Positions 15,426 to 19,119 of a stretch of 19,119 nt of DNA are shown here, piece after piece. Made by a program: the position numbers and the translations under genes. Source of the DNA: an uncultured Bacteroidales bacterium (GTDB taxonomy: Bacteria > Bacteroidota > Bacteroidia > Bacteroidales > Paludibacteraceae); the NCBI GenBank assembly GCA_937907165.1, contig CALCUH010000204.1, positions 1 through 19,119 of the forward strand, written 5' to 3'. A model generated the notes under the pieces. It had not been told where the DNA came from. It searched no databases and worked only from the letters and a program-made list of their open reading frames with translations. How positions within the stretch are numbered: position 1 is the first letter of the stretch; every line of letters starts with the position of its first letter.

Positions 15426-16064
15426 TTGAATTTTAATGATTTAACAGGTAAAACAATTGGTCGTCTAACAGTGCTCCACAGAGGAGAAGATAAAGTGGCA
15501 AGCAATGGCAGACACCGTACTATGTGGGTTTGCAGATGTTCGTGCGGCAATGTTGTAACCGTGCAAGCGGATAGCTTAAATGAAAAACACGGAAACACAC
15601 GCTCTTGTGGCTGTTTAGCGTCTGAAATTGCTAGAAATAATCATATAACACACGGAGATTCAAGCAGTGCGCTATATGATGTTTGGAGAGGAATGAAAAC
15701 GCGCTGTTTGAACGCGGAGAATGTTGCGTATTCAAATTACGGCGGCAGGGGAATAAAGCTGTGTGAAGACTGGGAAAACAGTTACGAATCTTTTATGAAT
15801 TGGTCAATGGAAAACGGATATCAAAATGGAATGTCTATTGACAGAATTGACAACGACGGAGGATATAACCCTCAAAACTGTCGTTGGACTAGTTCAAAAG
15901 AACAAGCGAACAGTCGTAGAACAAATAGAGTAATAGAATACAATGGAGAATCACACACTCTAACACAGTGGGCGGAAATTCTGCATATTAATCCAAAAAC
16001 ATTATTTTCAAGGATTTATTCCGGATGGAGCATCGACAGAGCTTTATCTGTCGGGAGAATCTAA
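15426..16064 (+). CDS. HNH homing endonuclease (intron-encoded)
   Basis: 212 residues from TTG 15426, with AGGAGGTG six bases upstream; GTG 15417 lies inside that ribosome binding site and is rejected. The N-terminal GKTIGRLTVL motif and a zinc-type region (CRCSCGN, then SCGC) are followed by an HNH-type core: YGGRGIKLCEDW, FMNWSMENGY, then SIDRIDNDGGYNPQNCRW and EQANSRR. The C-terminal part (TLTQWAEILHINPKTLFSRI, GWSIDRALS) is a helix-turn-helix that probably reads the homing site. Such enzymes nick or cut intronless alleles near the insertion site, so that repair copies the intron. Codon use is AT-rich, unlike the surrounding MCP exons, consistent with a mobile origin. The gene ends 18 bases before the 3' splice site. 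Confidence 0.88.
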   Translation: MNFNDLTGKTIGRLTVLHRGEDKVASNGRHRTMWVCRCSCGNVVTVQADSLNEKHGNTRSCGCLASEIARNNHITHGDSSSALYDVWRGMKTRCLNAENVAYSNYGGRGIKLCEDWENSYESFMNWSMENGYQNGMSIDRIDNDGGYNPQNCRWTSSKEQANSRRTNRVIEYNGESHTLTQWAEILHINPKTLFSRIYSGWSIDRALSVGRI

Positions 16065-16082
16065 ACAAAACAAAACAAACAG

Positions 16083-16162
16083 ATATTTATGGTCAGGAAC
16101 TTGGAACTGCAGTCCTTGCAGCCTCCAAGATGGGCTACTGGTCCAGCATTACCGTTGCCTAA
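16083..16162 (+). CDS. Major capsid protein, exon 2 (C-terminus)
   Basis: Begins after G16082. With the T from exon 1 the first codon is TAT, then 25 codons: IYGQELGTAVLAASKMGYW and SSITVA to TAA at 16160-16162. This Gly/Ala-rich strand with a GYW ending is what HK97-fold capsid proteins carry at their C-terminus. Codon choice (GTC CTT GCA GCC TCC AAG ATG GGC) returns to the optimised style of exon 1, in contrast to the endonuclease. No start codon or ribosome binding site of its own is present. Confidence 0.85.
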
Positions 16163-16193
16163 TTATTGGCAAATTAATTATATTAACCAATAA
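16163..16193. repeat. Inverted repeat after the capsid gene
   Basis: TTATTGG (16163-16169) and CCAATAA (16187-16193) form a 7-bp stem around an AT-only loop, immediately after the capsid stop. It may help to protect the abundant capsid mRNA. Confidence 0.45.
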
Positions 16194-16197
16194 AGAA

Positions 16198-16222
16198 GAG
16201 GCGGTCTGTACAAGGCCGCCTC
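16198..16222 (+). terminator. GC-rich hairpin downstream of the capsid gene
   Basis: GAGGCGGTC (16198-16206), loop TGTACAA, GGCCGCCTC (16214-16222): a 9-bp stem with one T.G pair. There is no T-run after it, so it may be a pausing or processing element rather than a full terminator. It lies 35 bp past the capsid stop and 33 bp before the next gene. Confidence 0.55.
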
Positions 16223-16254
16223 TCATCTATGTGGAATAAAAGGAGTTTTTTATC

Positions 16255-16845
16255 GTGGCAAATACTAGTAAAAAGAAGAACAATGCAACCGAAGAAACCC
16301 TTGCTGATGTAATTATCGTTAGCAATGAGAAGAAGATAGACTTAAACAAGACAACGCCTGGAACAGTCAAGATTGACGACTCGGCGCTTATCAACGTAAA
16401 GAGCAACGTTTTTGGAGAGCTCTTTTATGTCGACCCGGTCACTAAAGAAAGCGTATCGTGGCCGCAGTGCGGCTCTCTAGTGCAGCTTACTATGTCTGCA
16501 TTAAGACATATGAAAAACGGCGCTGTCAAGTTCTTTACTAACCAGCTTGTCGTAATCACTGGGTTTGCGGATGAAAACGCAGACAAGTATGAACCCGCCG
16601 ATATTTACAAGGCGTTATTTATTACCCAGTATTATCAGGATTATCTTGACCCGTCCAATTATGATGATGTATGTTCGTGGACAGACGAACAGATAAAAGA
16701 GAAGATATCGCTTATGTCTTCTTCTGTAAAGTCAAAATTAGTTGTTGCATTGAACACATACATTGAGAAAGGCATTCTCGATTCTCTCAAAAAGATCAAG
16801 GCCTATGAAGAGGCTCTTGGATGCGAACTTGCGAGACCGGAATGA
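16255..16845 (+). CDS. Conserved-type phage head protein of unknown function
   Basis: 196 residues from a GTG start; AAAGGAG lies about 10 bases upstream. The N-terminus is Lys/Asn-rich and disordered (MANTSKKKNN). A beta-rich middle (VFGELFYVDPVTKESVSWP, SALRHMKNGAVKFFTNQLVVI) and a helical C-terminus follow. The arrangement 'G.L.YV...T.....W...G....l...elr..kn....FF.n....i' recurs, as I recall, in proteins encoded straight after MCP in Bacillota phages. No catalytic motif, signal or membrane segment is visible. By position it may be a head-stabilising, connector or chaperone protein. Confidence 0.65.
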   Translation: MANTSKKKNNATEETLADVIIVSNEKKIDLNKTTPGTVKIDDSALINVKSNVFGELFYVDPVTKESVSWPQCGSLVQLTMSALRHMKNGAVKFFTNQLVVITGFADENADKYEPADIYKALFITQYYQDYLDPSNYDDVCSWTDEQIKEKISLMSSSVKSKLVVALNTYIEKGILDSLKKIKAYEEALGCELARPE

Positions 16846-16857
16846 TAAGGTGGGAAA

Positions 16858-17292
16858 ATGGCAACACCTTTTTCAGATATTTACGCGAGGGCGATTTTCC
16901 GGTTTGCTGACTACGAGTTTTTGCAGCAGGAAATCGAAGTTCGCGAAGGTGTGCTGGAACATTATCTAATATCTGCAAAAACAGATTTCGCAAGAATTTG
17001 TTTTGTTGACTTGGATGATTATGACCCGAATTTAAAACAATTCAATCACGATTTAACGGATGAAGAGATAGAGATTCTATCACTCGGTATTGCGTATTAT
17101 TGGATTTCTTACAAAACAATGAACAGCGAAGCACTAAAGAATGTTCTAAACAGTAAGGATTATTACTTCTATAGCCCGGCCGCTTTGTTAAAGGAAGTGC
17201 AGACTTTACGAAGAACATTGCGCGATGAGTTTCATAGCAAAATGCGAAGTTATTCCTACATCAATAATACAATTGCTGATTTGAAAAATTGA
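16858..17292 (+). CDS. Putative head-tail connector protein (neck, helical)
   Basis: 144 residues; AAGGTGGG three bases before the ATG. It is almost wholly alpha-helical: FSDIYARAIFRFADYEFL, a negatively charged middle (FVDLDDYDPNLKQFN, LTDEEIEILSLGIAYYWISY) and a long basic C-terminal helix (LKEVQTLRRTLRDEFHSKMRSY). This matches the shape of gp6/gp15-type head-tail connectors that dock on the portal ring, and it lies two genes after MCP where such connectors occur. The assignment is by size, fold style and order; I see no single diagnostic motif. It ends eight bases before the next gene's start. Confidence 0.6.
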   Translation: MATPFSDIYARAIFRFADYEFLQQEIEVREGVLEHYLISAKTDFARICFVDLDDYDPNLKQFNHDLTDEEIEILSLGIAYYWISYKTMNSEALKNVLNSKDYYFYSPAALLKEVQTLRRTLRDEFHSKMRSYSYINNTIADLKN

Positions 17293-17300
17293 GGTTGGCA

Positions 17301-17615
17301 ATGACTATTAAATATATCAATAATATTCAGAATAAGATTTTTAAGTTATTGCCAATGAGAGAAGCATATGACGCCGGGGATGACAACCACATGCCAGAGT
17401 TTTTGGAGAATCTATATATAAATTTTAAAAGCCTAATTGATAACGACCCAGACGCAAAGGAATATCCTGAACTATTTGAGGCATATTTAAACATTGTTTA
17501 TCTGTCCGAAAATTGCGATATTAATTATAAAAAGTGGCGTTCCATTATTCTGAGATCTACTAGACTTGTACATTGCGTTATTGAAAAGATAGGTGGTGTA
17601 CAAGATGTCTGTTGA
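17301..17615 (+). CDS. Small neck-region protein of unknown function
   Basis: 104 residues. ATG 17301 is chosen because GAGGTTGG (17291-17298) is correctly spaced; an upstream in-frame ATG at 17289 has no site. It looks helical and amphipathic (YINNIQNKIFKLLPM, EFLENLYINFKSLI), with no recognised domain. Its 3' end overlaps the next gene by 11 bases in another frame. It is located among the connector genes and is probably a minor virion or assembly protein. Confidence 0.6.
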   Translation: MTIKYINNIQNKIFKLLPMREAYDAGDDNHMPEFLENLYINFKSLIDNDPDAKEYPELFEAYLNIVYLSENCDINYKKWRSIILRSTRLVHCVIEKIGGVQDVC

Positions 17616-18600
17616 CGAATGGATATTGTGGGAAGATCTTTTAAATGGCGGCACTACTGCAACTGATAAAAGACAAAAAACAATAGACACAACACTTGGG
17701 AACTTTTCAACAGCAATGGTAGATGACCCGGCTTATCAGTCCGGCGCAATGATAAATGGTGTAATAGCGCCAATTCTTGCATCAAAATCATCTACACTTG
17801 AATGCGATGTAAAAGCGCTTCCTGGCACATCCATCCATATTGGCGATATAGTGAATTGCTTTGATGAAGACTGGGTTGTTACCGAGTTGTTTTATGATAA
17901 ACTCGGTATTGCTAACGCAACGATGTGGCTGTGTAATAATACGTTTGTGTTTCAGAATAAGTCCCCAACGATTATTAGAAAACGATGTGTAGTTGATGAC
18001 GGCTCGTACGGCAAACGTAACAACGGACAAATCGTATATGCGATGTCAAATACTTACAAAGTGTTCATCCCAATCGACGACGAAACAAAAAAATTATTCG
18101 TCGATAAAAGAATTGGATTCGGCGAGATATATTCGTCTGACTTAGAAAAAATACTCGAAGTATATAAAATTGTTGGCATAGATTTAAAGTCAAAGAATTT
18201 TGGAGAAGGAAGTCATTTGATGGTCCTTACGATGCAAAGAGATGTGTATAACTCATCAACTGATGATATATCATTAAATCTTTGCGACGTCTATACTGGA
18301 GAAGACGTGAGACCAAGCGGTGGTTCAGGGAAAATAAGCATAGATGGTCCTGCGAAAATGCGAATAGGAACTACGAGAACGTTCGTTGCAACACCATCTG
18401 ACACATTATACGAATTTATTCCAGTATGGTCTATTGACCCAATCAGTGCGGCAAGCACCGAAGTGTCAGGTAATAGCATTAGCATTACTGTGCCGATTGA
18501 CGAGGAATTGATAGGTAGCGAAATTACCATTACTGTTGATGATGACAGCGGACACTATAGTACCGTAAACAAGAAAGTGATGGTGATTACAGTTGGCTAA
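17605..18600 (+). CDS. Head closure/neck protein with C-terminal Ig-like domain
   Basis: 331 residues; ATG 17605 with AGGTGGTG (17591-17598) upstream. The N-terminal two thirds contain HIGDIVNCFDEDWVVTELF, a small beta-barrel in the style of head closure or stopper proteins, followed by WLCNNTFVFQNKSPTIIRK and a second beta-rich part with FIPIDDETKKLFVDKRIGFG. From about residue 243 there is a separate Ig-like, Big_2-type module: KISIDGPAKMRIGTTRTFVA, then VWSI, SGNSISITVP and ITITVDDDSG, an even alternation of strands. Ig-like domains are common add-ons on phage surface proteins and often bind glycans. The head closure role is inferred from order and barrel pattern; the Ig module is moderately sure. 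Confidence 0.65.
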   Translation: MSVDEWILWEDLLNGGTTATDKRQKTIDTTLGNFSTAMVDDPAYQSGAMINGVIAPILASKSSTLECDVKALPGTSIHIGDIVNCFDEDWVVTELFYDKLGIANATMWLCNNTFVFQNKSPTIIRKRCVVDDGSYGKRNNGQIVYAMSNTYKVFIPIDDETKKLFVDKRIGFGEIYSSDLEKILEVYKIVGIDLKSKNFGEGSHLMVLTMQRDVYNSSTDDISLNLCDVYTGEDVRPSGGSGKISIDGPAKMRIGTTRTFVATPSDTLYEFIPVWSIDPISAASTEVSGNSISITVPIDEELIGSEITITVDDDSGHYSTVNKKVMVITVG

Positions 18601-19096
18601 AACATATATTGACGAAGTCGTTGAATTTCCAGCAAAAGCTGTACAAAAAATCGGAACAAGTCAAAAGATATTAGCTTTATTAACTAACAATCCAGAGATT
18701 GAAGTAGATAGCGAAGAGGCTGACGGTGTCTTTGATAGGTATATTTTCGACTATGGATACGTTGATGATACAACGGTTGATGCTAGCGCGTACATATGCG
18801 TCGAGGTCGAAATGTCGAAAAGCATTTCAACAACAATGCAGTCAATATCTCTGTATGTTACAGTTGTCTGCCATAAGAATTATATGGCGATAAATCCAAA
18901 AACATTCCCGTCTACAATAGGAAATCGCAGAGACAACCTCGTAAGATACATTGATAAAGAATTAAACGGATCGGACTTGTTTGGTGTTGGTAGGTTGACG
19001 ATGTTGTCCGTAAAAACTGTAGCAGCGCCGGCTGGTTTTTCAGCGCGAGAAATCACGTATCAAGTGCCAGACTTTCTAGAAAAAGATATACAATGA
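18593..19096 (+). CDS. Putative tail completion/neck protein
   Basis: 167 residues from TTG 18593, overlapping the preceding gene by eight bases; GGTGAT about seven bases upstream acts as ribosome binding site. An N-terminal helical stretch (FPAKAVQKIGTSQKILALLT) is followed by a mixed alpha/beta body with SISLYVTVVCHKNYMAINP and NRRDNLVRYIDKELNG. Size and place after the head closure gene fit gpU/gp17-type tail terminator or completion proteins, which cap the tail tube and join it to the head. No specific motif confirms it. It ends in ATGA, overlapping the next start. Confidence 0.55.
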   Translation: MAKTYIDEVVEFPAKAVQKIGTSQKILALLTNNPEIEVDSEEADGVFDRYIFDYGYVDDTTVDASAYICVEVEMSKSISTTMQSISLYVTVVCHKNYMAINPKTFPSTIGNRRDNLVRYIDKELNGSDLFGVGRLTMLSVKTVAAPAGFSAREITYQVPDFLEKDIQ

Positions 19097-19119
19097 AATT
19101 ATCATATAAAGGTTTTCAA
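19093..19119 (+). CDS. Start of the next structural gene (partial)
   Basis: ATG at 19093 overlaps the previous stop in an ATGA arrangement, a sign of translational coupling. Nine codons are visible (MKLSYKGFQ) before the window ends. By gene order it should be a tail or neck protein. Too short to identify. Confidence 0.5.

Larger units (their letters stand above)
15034..16082 (+). ncRNA. Group I intron in the major capsid gene, carrying an HNH endonuclease
   Basis: About 1,049 nt. Core elements are clear: R element GTTCAACGACTAT (15258-15270) and S element GAAGATATAGTC (15323-15334) form P7 GACTAT/ATAGTC (15265-15270 with 15329-15334). P2 is an 8-bp hairpin CGCACATA/TATGTGCG (15060-15079). 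P1 is exon GAAT (15030-15033) with GTTC (15055-15058), with U.G at the splice site and an inner ACGC/GCGT stem. Exon 2 ATATT can pair with intron AATAT (15049-15053) as P10. The insert after R, CCCAACGGGAGTAGGGTC, resembles P7.1/P7.2 of subgroup IA. The endonuclease gene lies downstream of S, in the P9 region. The last base is G16082. Stretch 15034-15400 holds only ribozyme sequence. The exact 5' boundary is the main uncertainty (15034 or 15049). Confidence 0.88.

Noticed and set aside
1..19119. tRNA genes, CRISPR arrays, insertion sequences
   Set aside because: No cloverleaf with a CCA-type acceptor stem, no regularly spaced repeats, and no transposase or IS terminal repeats were seen.

Overview
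The window is a stretch of a tailed double-stranded DNA phage (or prophage) of a low-GC Gram-positive host, most likely a gut Clostridia-type Bacillota. The reasons are about 40-45% GC by eye, strong AGGAGG-type ribosome binding sites, frequent TTG and GTG starts, all supported genes on the + strand with short spacers or overlaps, and a complete head-morphogenesis gene order. No lysis, repressor or DNA replication genes are visible here.

Layout. Positions 1-4197 hold the end of an unidentified gene, a P-loop/helicase-like protein with an odd TetM/EF-G-like N-terminus, a 55-residue Cys-rich microprotein, and a 936-residue protein that I read as a single-chain DNA-directed RNA polymerase of the YonO/QDE-1-like double-psi beta-barrel family (metal-binding motif DYDSD). 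A very strong hairpin terminator then closes this block. Positions 4355-8382 hold a small protein, a calcineurin-like phosphoesterase, an HU/IHF-like protein, a terminator, a tyrosine recombinase with all catalytic residues, and a zinc-ribbon protein in the terminase small subunit position. Positions 8375-16162 are the head module: TerL, portal, a protease-scaffold fusion with a likely internal start, a small head protein and the HK97-fold major capsid protein (MCP). Positions 16255-19119 are neck and head-tail connector genes, one carrying a C-terminal Ig-like domain.

Two essential genes, TerL and MCP, are each split by a group I intron. In TerL a 315-nt ORF-less intron (9576-9890) interrupts the nuclease domain. 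It has a perfect 7-bp P1 with the U.G splice-site wobble, R/S (P7) elements, and a terminal G. In MCP a 1,049-nt intron (about 15034-16082) carries an HNH homing endonuclease whose Shine-Dalgarno is locked in a hairpin. Without splicing both proteins end early; splicing restores uninterrupted frames (about 587 and 337 residues).

How it works together (inference): the phage-encoded RNA polymerase, made before the terminator, may transcribe the downstream late block, as proposed for YonO of SPbeta. Packaging and capsid production additionally depend on self-splicing RNA. The most notable items are the divergent RNA polymerase, the pair of introns, the terminator-like hairpin inside the TerL intron, and the chimeric N-terminus near the left end, which could be a real fusion, a prophage junction or an assembly chimera.
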